Assembly: GCF_004337695.1 (NCBI RefSeq)
Contig: NZ_SJXJ01000003.1
Location: 1 to 64,000, forward strand
Length of the DNA stretch: 64,000 bases
From: Tenacibaculum sp. M341
GTDB lineage: Bacteria; Bacteroidota; Bacteroidia; Flavobacteriales; Flavobacteriaceae
Direction: 5' to 3'
Shown: one piece after another, positions 20,238-29,422 of the stretch
How positions within the stretch are numbered: the stretch's first letter is position 1
How the letters are laid out: the number at the start of each line of letters is the position of its first letter
Notes under the pieces: model-generated
Seen by the model: only the letters and a program-made list of their open reading frames with translations
Database searches by the model: none
Told to the model about the DNA's origin: nothing
Made by a program: the position numbers and the translations under genes

Positions 20238-21731
20238 TTATTTTAAGAAGTTTAAATCAAATTTCGATAATTGTTCATTCTCTTTAGCTAAATCATAAAT
20301 TGTTTCATCAAAACTCGTAGTAACTGTTTTATCAGCACCATTTTTTAATAAAAACTCTATAATTTTAGGATTCTTAGCCACCATTACAGCTTTTTGCAAA
20401 GCAGTTTGTCCTTCTTTATTTTTCGCATTTATGTCAATATTATAAGATTGTAAAAACTTTAATAAAGAAATATTTCCTTCATTGGCAGCTATATGAACCA
20501 AGGTATTTCCGTTTTTTTGAGGTTTGGTAATTTCTAATCCTTTCTTTTTTAGCAAATCAATTTTAGTTAAAAACACATCTTCTTTTTTAGGATTATATGT
20601 TTTTGCTAAGTAATAGGCTAAATTATTTCCTTTTTTATCTATTACTGTTACATCAGCTTTATTATCAAGGAAGAAAGAAATTACTTCAGGAGTATTTTTT
20701 AAGGCGTTTGTTAACGCTGAGTTACCTTTTTTATTTACAGCATTAATGTTTGATGTTTTAGAAGCTAATAGTTTAATAATATCTAATGAATTACGAGCAC
20801 TTGCATTTATTAATGCAGTGTTTCCTTCTTCGTTTTGTTGATCTACATTAACACCTTTATTGATAAAGTAATTAAAAGTAGCAATATCTTTATTTCTATA
20901 TGAAATATTGTGAAGAGGAGTTAAACCTTGTTTGTTTGTAATATTAGGATTAATATCTATTTTTTCTAAATATTTGAAAAAATCAAGAGAATTATAACCT
21001 TTTCTACTACCTCTAGTAGCCAATAAAAAAGCATTGCCTCCATTTTTGTTAACTTCTTTAAAAGGTAATCCTTTTTCTATTAAAAGATCAATCAGCTTTT
21101 TATTCCCTTCTTTAGCAGCGTAGTTAATTGCTCCATTTCCATTGGCATCTGTATCTTTAATACTTAAACCTTTAGCGGTAAAATAATCAACCATAGTTAA
21201 ATCATTTAAAGAAGGAATCATTAATAACAAGGCATTGGCACCGTTTAAATCTTTATCTTTTTGAAGATTTGCTCCTGCACCAATTAAATAGTCAAATAAT
21301 TTTGTGTTTTTTACTCCAGATACGATTGCAAAATTTAAAGCAGTATATCCATGACTGTCTATTACATCTAATTTAGCTCCTTTTTCAATTAAATACTTAA
21401 CAAGATCCAATCTATTAGAGTAAGCAGCCCAAAAAATATAAGTTCTACCATCATGAGTAATTTTATTTACATCATTTCCTTTTTGTGTAAGTAAAAATTT
21501 AACAACTTCATCGTTAACAATATCTTGTTTTTCCAAAAGTGCATATGCTATAGCATCAAAACTATAAGGGTTTAATTGTGCAGGATCATTTCCTTCAGCA
21601 ATCTTTTGTTTTACTAATGCTACAGATGGTTTAGATTTCCAAAAAGATCTCTCTAAAAATGTGTTTTTCTTTTTTTGTGAATGAACTATACTTATGAATA
21701 GTATAAAAATGGTAAAAAGTTTAATTCTCAT
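20238..21731 (-). CDS. Exported ankyrin-repeat protein
   Basis: This 497-aa protein has a signal peptide (from ATG 21729-21731: 'RIKLFTIFILFISIVHSQ') and about 12-13 ankyrin repeats, each with 'G-x-T/N-x-L-x-x-A' and '-x-L-L-I-x-K-G-A' signatures (e.g. 'DSHGYTALNFAI', 'GNTALINASA', 'GQTALQKAV'). It has no enzymatic domain. The shorter start is preferred over one 8 codons upstream because it gives a proper signal peptide. It is the first gene of the DUF2271/PepSY-reductase operon (7-base gap), so it probably assembles or protects periplasmic partners of that system. Confidence 0.85.
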   Translation of the reverse strand: MRIKLFTIFILFISIVHSQKKKNTFLERSFWKSKPSVALVKQKIAEGNDPAQLNPYSFDAIAYALLEKQDIVNDEVVKFLLTQKGNDVNKITHDGRTYIFWAAYSNRLDLVKYLIEKGAKLDVIDSHGYTALNFAIVSGVKNTKLFDYLIGAGANLQKDKDLNGANALLLMIPSLNDLTMVDYFTAKGLSIKDTDANGNGAINYAAKEGNKKLIDLLIEKGLPFKEVNKNGGNAFLLATRGSRKGYNSLDFFKYLEKIDINPNITNKQGLTPLHNISYRNKDIATFNYFINKGVNVDQQNEEGNTALINASARNSLDIIKLLASKTSNINAVNKKGNSALTNALKNTPEVISFFLDNKADVTVIDKKGNNLAYYLAKTYNPKKEDVFLTKIDLLKKKGLEITKPQKNGNTLVHIAANEGNISLLKFLQSYNIDINAKNKEGQTALQKAVMVAKNPKIIEFLLKNGADKTVTTSFDETIYDLAKENEQLSKFDLNFLK

Positions 21732-21894
21732 AAAGGTTGAGTTTTCTAACGGCAAATATAGTTATTTAAAATAAATCTAAATAAACAAGCGTTAAGATGT
21801 TTTGTTAAAAAAATGAAAAAGTATGCGGTTTACAATTACTCAGTTAGCCGTAATTTTTGAATGTTTAAAACGTAATCCATCATTTAAATTGTAT

Positions 21895-21902
21895 TACATT
21901 TG
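21895..21902 (+). promoter_or_regulatory. Putative -7 element for metG
   Basis: TACATTTG matches TAnnTTTG and lies 32 bases before the metG ATG. The -33 TTG is not obvious. Confidence 0.5.
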
Positions 21903-21934
21903 TAGTCCAAATATTTTAAGATTTTATATAACAG

Positions 21935-23995
21935 ATGAGTTCTTTAAAAAGATATACTATTACAGCTGCATTACCTTATACTAATGGACCTATTCACATT
22001 GGACATTTAGCAGGAGTGTACGTGCCAGCCGATATTTATGCGCGTTTTTTACGATTAACAGGTAACGATGTTGCTTACATTTGTGGTTCTGATGAGCACG
22101 GAGCAGCAATACCAATGCGTGCAAAAAAAGAAGGTATTTCTCCGCAAGATATTATTGATAAGTATCATGCAATTATTAAAGACTCTTTTAAAGATTTCGG
22201 AATTTCTTTTGATAACTATTCACGTACTTCAGCAGAAATACACCACAAAACTGCTTCGGAGTTTTTTACAAAAATGTATAATGATGGAGAGTTTGTTGAA
22301 GAGGTTTCTGAACAATTATATGATGCGGAAGCAAACCAATTTTTAGCTGATCGTTTTGTAGTTGGTACTTGTCCGAAGTGTGGATTTGAAGAAAGTTATG
22401 GAGATCAGTGTGAGAATTGTGGGACAAGTCATAATGCTACAGATTTAATCAATCCAAAATCAGTAATTACAGGAAATGTACCTGTGCTTAAGCAAACAAA
22501 ACATTGGTTTTTACCTTTAGATAAGCATGAAGCTTTTTTAAGAGAGTGGATTTTAGAAGGACATAAAAGCGATTGGAAATCTAATGTATTAGGACAAGTA
22601 AAATCATGGATTGATGATGGTTTACGTCCACGTGCAGTAACTCGTGATTTAGATTGGGGAATTCCTGTGCCAGTTGAAGGAGCAGATGGTAAAGTTTTAT
22701 ATGTTTGGTTTGATGCGCCTATCGGATATATTTCATCAACTAAAGAATGGGCGGCTCGTGAAGGTAAAAACTGGGAGGATTACTGGAAAGACGAAAACAC
22801 AAAGTTAGTTCACTTTATAGGAAAAGATAATATTGTTTTTCACTGTATTATTTTCCCGTCAATGTTAAAAGCACACGGAAATTATATTTTACCAGAAAAT
22901 GTACCGGCAAATGAGTTTTTAAATTTAGAAGGTAAAAAACTTTCTACTTCTAAAAATTGGGCGGTTTGGTTGCATGAGTATTTAGAAGATTTTCCAAATC
23001 AACAAGATGTATTACGTTATACGTTAACAGCAAATGCACCTGAAAATAAGGATAATGATTTTACTTGGAAAGATTTTCAAGCAAAGAATAATAATGAGTT
23101 AGTAGCTATCTTCGGAAACTTTATCAACCGTGTAGCTGTACTTACAAATAAATATTATGATGGAGTAGTACCTATTCCAAATGATTTTACAGAGCTAGAT
23201 GAAGAGGTTTTAGAACAACTACAACAATCTCCAGATATTATTGCTAAATCTATAGAGCGTTACCGTTTTAGAGAAGCTTCTCAAGAGTTTATGAATGTAG
23301 CTCGTTTAGGAAATAAATATTTAGCAGATGAAGAGCCTTGGAAGTTAATTAAAACAGATGAAGAGCGTGTAAAAACTATTATGTATGTAGCTTTACAAAT
23401 AGCAACAGCATTATCTGTATTAGCAGAGCCATTTTTACCATTTACATCTAAAAAATTAAAAGGAATTTTAAAAACTGATGAAAATTTAGGGTGGAACGAT
23501 GTTGCTGAGAAAGAAGTTTTATTAGCAGAAGGACATAAAATTCAGGAAGGAAAAGCTGAATTATTGTTTACTAAAATAGAGGACAAAACAATTGAAGCTC
23601 AATTAGAAAAATTAGAGGCTACAAAGAAGGCAAACGAAGCTGCAAATAAAACAGTAGAACCTCAAAAAGATACTATTGAGTTTGATGATTTTACTAAAAT
23701 GGATATTCGTATTGGTACTGTTTTAGAGGCTGAAAAAGTAGCAAAAACCAAAAAACTATTGAAACTTACAGTTGATGTAGGAATTGACGTAAGAACTATT
23801 GTGTCTGGTATTGCTGAAAGTTTTAAGCCAGAAGATATTGTTGGGCAACAAGTAACTGTACTTTGTAATTTAGCGCCAAGAAAAATTAGAGGAGTTGAAA
23901 GTCAAGGAATGATTTTAATGACAGATGCTCTTGATGGTTCTTTAGCTTTTGTAGAGCCACAACAAAAAATACAAAATGGAGGACAAGTTTGTTAA
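21935..23995 (+). CDS. metG: Methionine--tRNA ligase
   Basis: This 686-aa class I aminoacyl-tRNA synthetase charges tRNA-Met. The HIGH motif is at residues 21-24. A zinc knuckle '[15 protein letters not shown]' is followed by 'KKLSTSKN', the KMSKS variant usual in this enzyme. The anticodon-binding helical domain follows. The C-terminal about 110 residues form a Trbp111/EMAP-type tRNA-binding OB domain ('[16 protein letters not shown]', '[12 protein letters not shown]') that supports dimerisation. The length fits the long bacterial form. It is monocistronic, with a strong terminator. Confidence 0.97.
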   Translation: MSSLKRYTITAALPYTNGPIHIGHLAGVYVPADIYARFLRLTGNDVAYICGSDEHGAAIPMRAKKEGISPQDIIDKYHAIIKDSFKDFGISFDNYSRTSAEIHHKTASEFFTKMYNDGEFVEEVSEQLYDAEANQFLADRFVVGTCPKCGFEESYGDQCENCGTSHNATDLINPKSVITGNVPVLKQTKHWFLPLDKHEAFLREWILEGHKSDWKSNVLGQVKSWIDDGLRPRAVTRDLDWGIPVPVEGADGKVLYVWFDAPIGYISSTKEWAAREGKNWEDYWKDENTKLVHFIGKDNIVFHCIIFPSMLKAHGNYILPENVPANEFLNLEGKKLSTSKNWAVWLHEYLEDFPNQQDVLRYTLTANAPENKDNDFTWKDFQAKNNNELVAIFGNFINRVAVLTNKYYDGVVPIPNDFTELDEEVLEQLQQSPDIIAKSIERYRFREASQEFMNVARLGNKYLADEEPWKLIKTDEERVKTIMYVALQIATALSVLAEPFLPFTSKKLKGILKTDENLGWNDVAEKEVLLAEGHKIQEGKAELLFTKIEDKTIEAQLEKLEATKKANEAANKTVEPQKDTIEFDDFTKMDIRIGTVLEAEKVAKTKKLLKLTVDVGIDVRTIVSGIAESFKPEDIVGQQVTVLCNLAPRKIRGVESQGMILMTDALDGSLAFVEPQQKIQNGGQVC

Positions 23996-24020
23996 TTTAC
24001 TTGTAACTTCTGTAAAAAAT

Positions 24021-24060
24021 TAAGACTGTTTTTTTGATCAAAAAAAACAGTCTTAATATA
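24021..24060 (+). terminator. Intrinsic terminator after metG
   Basis: A 15-bp stem (24021-24035 with 24041-24055) has a tight loop around 'gatc' and a T-rich left arm. It is strong. The remaining spacer to 24341 holds no ORF or other structure that I can support. Confidence 0.85.
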
Positions 24061-24341
24061 AAAGTAAGGGGCATTTAAGGGATTAAATACTACACTACGC
24101 CTTATTTTTAAAGGTTGTTAAAAACAGAACGATGTTATTTAAAACAACCGAAATTATCTCTTTTAAAACTAAATGAACTTATTTAAGTAGGTTTCACATT
24201 TACACTACAAATATATTTGTAAAGTATTGTTTAATAGGTATAAAAAAAGCTATTGAAAGTATAAAAACGGGAAACTAAACAGAAATTTAACCGTTTAAAT
24301 GTTTGAAATTATGTTTTTATATAAGTTGTTGATAAACTGTT

Positions 24342-24370
24342 TTGTAACTAATTATAAAAATCTACATTTG
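24342..24370 (+). promoter_or_regulatory. Bacteroidetes-type promoter (TTG-N18-TACATTTG)
   Basis: A -33 TTG at 24342-24344 and a -7 TACATTTG at 24363-24370 are separated by 18 bases, close to the Bacteroidetes housekeeping sigma consensus (TTG...TAnnTTTG). The gene start at 24407 is 36 bases downstream. This is the best promoter match I found in the window. Confidence 0.6.
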
Positions 24371-24406
24371 CACAGCTAAAAAATAATACCCTAAAAATAT
24401 AAAATC

Positions 24407-25858
24407 ATGATAAGAAATATAAAAATTGCACTAATTGCTATTTTATTAGTCTCAGCAAATTTATTTTCTCAAGAAATCTTAGGTTCATTCACAAACGATT
24501 TAAAAAAAACGAGCTATAATATCAAGATTAAAGAAGCTATTCCTATAGTTAATGAATTAAATGGAGATGTTATAATTTCTATCACTGATGCTAAAAATAT
24601 ATATACCTATAAATTAAATGATCAGTTTAAAATAATAGATAAGTTAGCTTCAGAAGATAAGAGACGAAAGTATAAGGTGCTTTTAGGTCATAGTATTGCT
24701 GAAGACGGAGGTTGTAGTGTTTACTTATCCAATAAAAACAAAACTAAGTTTTTACACACAAGTTTTTCATTCAATGAAAAGAAAACAACTTCAAAAGAAT
24801 TTAAATTAGAACTTTCTAATGAGAGATTGTTACAAACAATAAGTCATAAAAACAAGTTTTATATACTATCACACACTAAGTCATTTACTCAAATAGTTCC
24901 TAAACTTTTTATTTATGCATTTGATCATCAAGGTAATTATAAACGTCACCAATTAAGTTTAAATAATATAGCATTTGAGAAATCATCTTCTCAGCAAACA
25001 TTCATAACTCAGTTAAAGAAGTTAACTGAGGAAACTATGAGTAAGGTAGATGATAATACACCTACATCTATAGAGATAGCAGCTAAACCTTTTAAATTAT
25101 ATGTTAAAGATGGTAAAGCGTTAATTAGTTTTGATAAAGAAAGAGAATATACTCAAGTGTTAAATATTAATTTGAACACATTTGAAGTAACTGGCGATTT
25201 CTTTGACAAACCAATGTCAGAAACAAGTAAGAAGAGTAATTCTTTTATAAATGGAAAGACTATTTTAATTTCTTCTGCCAGTAAAGAAAAATTAGTGCTA
25301 CAGATTCTAAATTACGATACAAAAGAGCTTTTAAAAGAGTACACTATTTTAAGAGATGAACCAATTACTTTTAAAAATACACCTATTATTCAAGAAGGAG
25401 GAGCTTATACAACACTTAGAAAATTAGAAAAATCAAAAAAGTTTTTACGTAAAGTAACTAAAGATCATTTTGGAGTTTCAGTAAGAAAGTTACCTAATAC
25501 ATATCATTTAACTATTGGAGGTTATGCACAACAAGCATCTGCAGGAGGTATGATGATGATGGGAGGTTTCGGAGCATTTCCTATAGCAAGTTTCGGAAAT
25601 GTATCGATGTTTTTTAATCCAGTACAGTTTGCTTATGGTTCTATGGCAAATACGAAATCTGTAAGAATAGAAAGTTTGTTAGATTTTGATTTTAACCATG
25701 TAGAAGGAGAAATAAAAGACGATGTTTTTGATAAGATTGATGATAGTTTAGGAGAATCAAGACCAGGAGATGTTATTTTTAAATACAAAGATTTTTATAT
25801 AACAGGGTATTATTTGTACAATACCAAAAAGTATACTTTAAAAAAGTTTACAGATTAA
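24407..25858 (+). CDS. Secreted protein of unknown function
   Basis: This 483-aa protein has a signal peptide ('IRNIKIALIAILLVSANLFSQ', cleavage about residue 22). The mature part has repeated beta-strand blocks with alternating short charged turns, suggestive of a beta-propeller. Near residue 380 there is an unusual Gly/Met/Phe-rich stretch ('GGMMMMGGFGAFPIASFG') that could be a membrane-contacting or flexible loop. There is no T9SS tail and no lipobox. I do not recognise the family. It converges with the next gene across a bidirectional terminator. Confidence 0.65.
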   Translation: MIRNIKIALIAILLVSANLFSQEILGSFTNDLKKTSYNIKIKEAIPIVNELNGDVIISITDAKNIYTYKLNDQFKIIDKLASEDKRRKYKVLLGHSIAEDGGCSVYLSNKNKTKFLHTSFSFNEKKTTSKEFKLELSNERLLQTISHKNKFYILSHTKSFTQIVPKLFIYAFDHQGNYKRHQLSLNNIAFEKSSSQQTFITQLKKLTEETMSKVDDNTPTSIEIAAKPFKLYVKDGKALISFDKEREYTQVLNINLNTFEVTGDFFDKPMSETSKKSNSFINGKTILISSASKEKLVLQILNYDTKELLKEYTILRDEPITFKNTPIIQEGGAYTTLRKLEKSKKFLRKVTKDHFGVSVRKLPNTYHLTIGGYAQQASAGGMMMMGGFGAFPIASFGNVSMFFNPVQFAYGSMANTKSVRIESLLDFDFNHVEGEIKDDVFDKIDDSLGESRPGDVIFKYKDFYITGYYLYNTKKYTLKKFTD

Positions 25859-25886
25859 TAAGAACCTGTAATTATAGATAAAACTT

Positions 25887-25930
25887 AAAAGCAGAAGTTA
25901 TATTTTTAAAATAACTTCTGCTTTTTTATT
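25887..25930. terminator. Bidirectional terminator
   Basis: A perfect 15-bp stem (25887-25901 with 25911-25925) has A-rich and T-rich flanks. It serves both converging genes. Confidence 0.85.
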
Positions 25931-25953
25931 GATTAATAGTTTTATAAGTGTAT

Positions 25954-27930
25954 TTATTTTCTCAGTAAAAATTTACCACTGTATACTTCGCCATCCAAAG
26001 AAACTCTGTAAACATATAAAGAGTTTGTATTAAATTTTTTCTTAGAAAGTTTTAATGTTGTTGAATTACCAGTGTCCTTTTTAGTAGTCAATTCTTTTCC
26101 TAAAATAGAATATAAATCCACAGTAATTTCTGAATAGTTTTTTATGGTTGTTATCTTAAAAGTATCTTTTGTAAAAGAAAGAGATAATTCAGTTTCTTTT
26201 TCAATATTAATTTCATCAGTACTTAAAACAGCTTCAGGTAATTCTCCTAAGCCTTCACAAGGATAACTAGCATTGTTAGGATCACTACAAGGTCTTAAAT
26301 CGTTCCATAAATTTCTAGTTAAACTAGGTAATCTATTAAAATTTATTTTTGTTCCGTGTAATTCAGGCATTCTTCCATGAGTGTTAGGATCTTTTCCGTG
26401 TCCTATAAACTCTTCTAAATTGCTTTCTACGGGTCCCCAAGTTTGCATGTATTTAGTACACTCAGAAATTCCTGTAGAGTATAGTTTAAAAGGTTTACAA
26501 TTGCCAGATTCGTTAAGGTCTCTAGGAGCAACAGGATCAGGTAAAGTCCATAAACCACCATCAAAACCATCAATACCATAACCTTTATAAATACGGTCAG
26601 ACCAAAGTAATACTTCCTCATCACCTGCCGCATGCTTAAACCAAGGCATTAAATGCTGTAAAAAGGCATATCCTATAATAGGACCTCCGGCAACTCCCAT
26701 ATAATTTCTATCTCTTGTTTGAGTATCATCAGGATGAATACCTCCAGCAGGTCCATCAATATAACCATAAGGATCAGCAGCTGAACCTTGCGTATCTATA
26801 TTTGGATACATTCTGGCAAAATACCAATGTATATTTTCAACTCCCAATTCATCTCCCCAAATAGCCATTCCAGATTTTCCCATTTTAACTTGTGCGTCTT
26901 CTTGAAAAAATCTTTTTTCAATAGCTTCTTTATTAGAAGCAATGCTTCTAATGTCTTCAAAAATTGTAGTATCGTCATACAATGCTCCTAAAAGAGTAAT
27001 AGGAGGTTTTTTACCTAAATGCTGTCCTGCACCAGATTGAAAAGAAACGCCCATTTTATAAATTGCATAATTGTCAATTCCTTTTTGAAGTAATGAATAC
27101 ACAGCAGCTCTTTTTTCTTCATCAGATTCTTTTCCGAAGAGATTTCCTAAATCATCTAAAAAATCTTTAGCTTGATCTGCTGCGTATGGAGTTTGTGAAG
27201 CGTGAGGGATGGTTGCTCTATGAAATTCTCCCATACCTCCGTGGTATAGATCTATTTGAGGAACTAACCAATGTTCATAGCCATTTACTCCTCCAATTAT
27301 ACCGTTTGTACCATTAGAAACTTGAGACAATTTAGGAAGTCGATTTAATTTTACTTTATCAGTAGTGTAAAAAGGTTTTTCTTTTCCATGAAAAGGAGGT
27401 CTAAATAAATTAGCACCTCTGTTTTCTGGAACTTCTTTTAAAATAGTTAACACAACCGCAGTGTCAACACAGCCATCTTCTATAGCACGTGTACCACAAT
27501 TGGAGGTTCTTGTTGAAATTTTAAAAACGGATGAATTTCCTTCAATATTAGCAGGAAGCTGAGTCATTAAGTTTAAATCACTGCTGTAGTGATCGTACAT
27601 ATTTAGGATTCCTTGTTTTTGATTGTCTAATGAAATCAATTCTCCAGAAGAATTTCTTAATAAATCAGGATTCAACATAGCTCCATTAATTTCTCCAGAA
27701 GGTGTTATACCGTTAAGGTTAACTTTTCCTATTGGAGTATTGGTAGCTATCCAATAGTCACCAGTAACAAATTTTCCATATTCACACGGACCACCGTTAC
27801 AGTCGAATGAAAAAGTGAAAGTAACACCATTACGGTTTATAGTTATTTCATTAGTGGTTTGTGCATTCATTACTAAAATAGAAATGTAATGGAGTATGAT
27901 TAGGCAGGGAATTATATATTTTTTTTTCAT
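25954..27930 (-). CDS. T9SS-exported protein of unknown function
   Basis: This 658-aa protein has a signal peptide (residues 1-23, ending 'VMNAQ') and a C-terminal domain of about 75 residues with the T9SS type A pattern ('LSLSFTKDTF' ... 'VDLYSILGKEL' ... 'YVYRVSLDGEVYSGKFLLRK'). The central region has several Cys (e.g. 'CNGGPCEYG', 'CGTRAIEDGCVD', 'CSDPNNASYPCEG') likely to form disulfides, and many His, Trp and Gly. I do not recognise it as a known hydrolase and assign no activity. It is monocistronic and divergent from the HDAC-like gene. Confidence 0.72.
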   Translation of the reverse strand: MKKKYIIPCLIILHYISILVMNAQTTNEITINRNGVTFTFSFDCNGGPCEYGKFVTGDYWIATNTPIGKVNLNGITPSGEINGAMLNPDLLRNSSGELISLDNQKQGILNMYDHYSSDLNLMTQLPANIEGNSSVFKISTRTSNCGTRAIEDGCVDTAVVLTILKEVPENRGANLFRPPFHGKEKPFYTTDKVKLNRLPKLSQVSNGTNGIIGGVNGYEHWLVPQIDLYHGGMGEFHRATIPHASQTPYAADQAKDFLDDLGNLFGKESDEEKRAAVYSLLQKGIDNYAIYKMGVSFQSGAGQHLGKKPPITLLGALYDDTTIFEDIRSIASNKEAIEKRFFQEDAQVKMGKSGMAIWGDELGVENIHWYFARMYPNIDTQGSAADPYGYIDGPAGGIHPDDTQTRDRNYMGVAGGPIIGYAFLQHLMPWFKHAAGDEEVLLWSDRIYKGYGIDGFDGGLWTLPDPVAPRDLNESGNCKPFKLYSTGISECTKYMQTWGPVESNLEEFIGHGKDPNTHGRMPELHGTKINFNRLPSLTRNLWNDLRPCSDPNNASYPCEGLGELPEAVLSTDEINIEKETELSLSFTKDTFKITTIKNYSEITVDLYSILGKELTTKKDTGNSTTLKLSKKKFNTNSLYVYRVSLDGEVYSGKFLLRK

Positions 27931-28078
27931 GGTTGATGTAATGTATTTGTTACAAAGCTAAACAGTTAGTTGTCGTAAAATTTCCCTGTTTTCAGTGAAA
28001 AAGATGTATGTTTTTGGTCGTTTTTAGATGGTATATAATCTTTTATATATAATTTAGTAATAAAATTTTATTGCATAC

Positions 28079-28981
28079 ATGCTTAAAATCGCTCATCACG
28101 AAATTTACAACCATCCATTACCAGATAAACATCGTTTTCCTATGGATAAATACGATTTGCTTCCTCAGCAACTATTATATGAAGGCACTTGTATAGAAGA
28201 TAATTTTTTTGAACCTGAAATTCCGAATAATAAACACTTTTTTTCGGTGCACGATCCTGAGTATTTTTTTGATTTATTAAACATTACACTATCTAAAAAA
28301 GAAGAACGAAAAATAGGGTTTCCGTTAACTGAGCAATTAATAGCTAGAGAAATGGTTATTGCAGATGGTACTATGAAAGCTTCTGAGTTTGCATTAGCAA
28401 ATGGAGTAGCAATGAATATTGCAGGCGGAACACATCATGCTTTTACCAATAGTGGAGAAGGATTTTGTATGTTAAATGATCAGGCTATTGGTGCACGGTA
28501 TATGCAGAAGAAAGGTTTGGTTAAAAAAATATTGATTGTAGATTTAGATGTACATCAAGGAAATGGTACTGCAGAAATTTTTAGAGGAGATGATAGTGTG
28601 TTTACATTTTCTATGCACGGAAAAACCAATTATCCATTTCATAAAGAAACTTCCGATTTAGATATTCCCTTAGAAAATGAAACAAGAGATGAAGCATATT
28701 TATCTATATTAAAAGAAATATTACCAAAATTAATTCAGCAAGAAAAACCTGATTTTGTATACTACTTAAGTGGTGTAGATGTATTAGAAAGTGATAAATT
28801 AGGTAAGCTGAGTCTTTCTCTTGAAGGCTGTAAACAAAGAGATACGTTTGTGTTACAAACTTGTTACGATAATAATTTACCTGTAATGTGTAGTATGGGA
28901 GGCGGATATTCTGAAAATATAAAAGTGATTGTTGAAGCGCATGCCAATACCTTTCGTTTAGCTCAAGAAATATTTTTTTAA
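28079..28981 (+). CDS. Histone deacetylase family (acetylpolyamine/acetoin-utilisation-like) hydrolase
   Basis: This 300-aa zinc deacetylase fold shows 'GGTHHAF' (the active-site His pair), 'DLDVHQGNGTAEIF' (Asp and His metal ligands), 'YLSGVDVLESDKLGKLSLS' with the second Asp, and 'SMGGGYSEN' near the C-terminus. Bacteria lack histones, so the substrate is probably an acetylated small molecule or protein. There is no acuC operon context here. The ATG start gives the family's usual N-terminus. It is monocistronic. Confidence 0.9.
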   Translation: MLKIAHHEIYNHPLPDKHRFPMDKYDLLPQQLLYEGTCIEDNFFEPEIPNNKHFFSVHDPEYFFDLLNITLSKKEERKIGFPLTEQLIAREMVIADGTMKASEFALANGVAMNIAGGTHHAFTNSGEGFCMLNDQAIGARYMQKKGLVKKILIVDLDVHQGNGTAEIFRGDDSVFTFSMHGKTNYPFHKETSDLDIPLENETRDEAYLSILKEILPKLIQQEKPDFVYYLSGVDVLESDKLGKLSLSLEGCKQRDTFVLQTCYDNNLPVMCSMGGGYSENIKVIVEAHANTFRLAQEIFF

Positions 28982-29010
28982 GCTTGTAATTTTATTTTGG
29001 TTTACAGAAA

Positions 29011-29051
29011 ACAGATTACTTCATTCCACTGCGTTTCATTCGTAATCTTTG
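29011..29051. repeat. REP-like palindromic sequence
   Basis: Arms 'agattac' (29013-29019) and 'gtaatct' (29042-29048) flank 'ttcattccactgcgtttcat'. The form resembles degenerate copies of the widespread 'gattgcttcgttcc...cgcaatga' intergenic palindrome. This is a single copy in the window, so the repeat status rests on resemblance. Confidence 0.45.
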
Positions 29052-29100
29052 TTGTTTAAGCTGCTTAATAATAGTAATTATCACAGTAACTCGACCTATT

Positions 29101-29261
29101 GATAAAAATTTTGAAAATCAAGGTAGCAGCATTGGCTTAGAGATAAAAAGCTGTTTGAGCGGAAGCGAGTTCTTTTTATCTGTGGCTGTAGATACCGTAG
29201 CATTTTCTTAAATTTTTATCATAAGTCTTGATTTTTGCTCCTTTACATCAAGGTAAAGGAG
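29101..29261. ncRNA. Compound inverted-repeat element, possible structured RNA
   Basis: There is a perfect 10-bp inner stem (29141-29150 with 29172-29181) whose loop carries 'gagcggaagcgag'. An 11-bp outer pair (29101-29111 with 29210-29220) and a 9-bp pair (29114-29122 with 29227-29235) cross rather than nest. A perfect 8-bp hairpin lies at 29238-29261. This is far more pairing than chance would give in AT-rich spacer. Whether it is transcribed, and the strand, are unknown. It could also be a mobile palindromic repeat. Confidence 0.4.
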
Positions 29262-29345
29262 AGATTATGCAGTCTTTACAGTAAACTTAACTATCAGTTT
29301 ACATGTTTAATAGAATAAAAAGGTACTTTTATAATAAGAAAAAAA

Positions 29346-29389
29346 ACAGCTATGAAACTTCACTAATTAAATTGTGGTGACATGGCTGT
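29346..29389 (+). other. Leader hairpin upstream of the lipoprotein gene
   Basis: 'acagctatg' (29346-29354) pairs with 'catggctgt' (29381-29389) with one G-U pair, and a short inner 'cac/gtg' helix can form. It lies about 34 bases before ATG 29423 and is not followed by a T-run, so it could affect mRNA stability or translation. Confidence 0.3.
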
Positions 29390-29422
29390 TGCATATTAAT
29401 TAATAACCTTTTAAATTTTATT

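Larger units (their letters stand above)
28982..29422. other. Non-coding interval rich in palindromes
   Basis: These 441 bases contain no convincing ORF. They hold, in order, a REP-like palindrome (29011-29051), a compound inverted-repeat element (29101-29261), a short hairpin (29281-29302) and a leader hairpin (29346-29389) before the lipoprotein gene at 29423. Confidence 0.7.
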
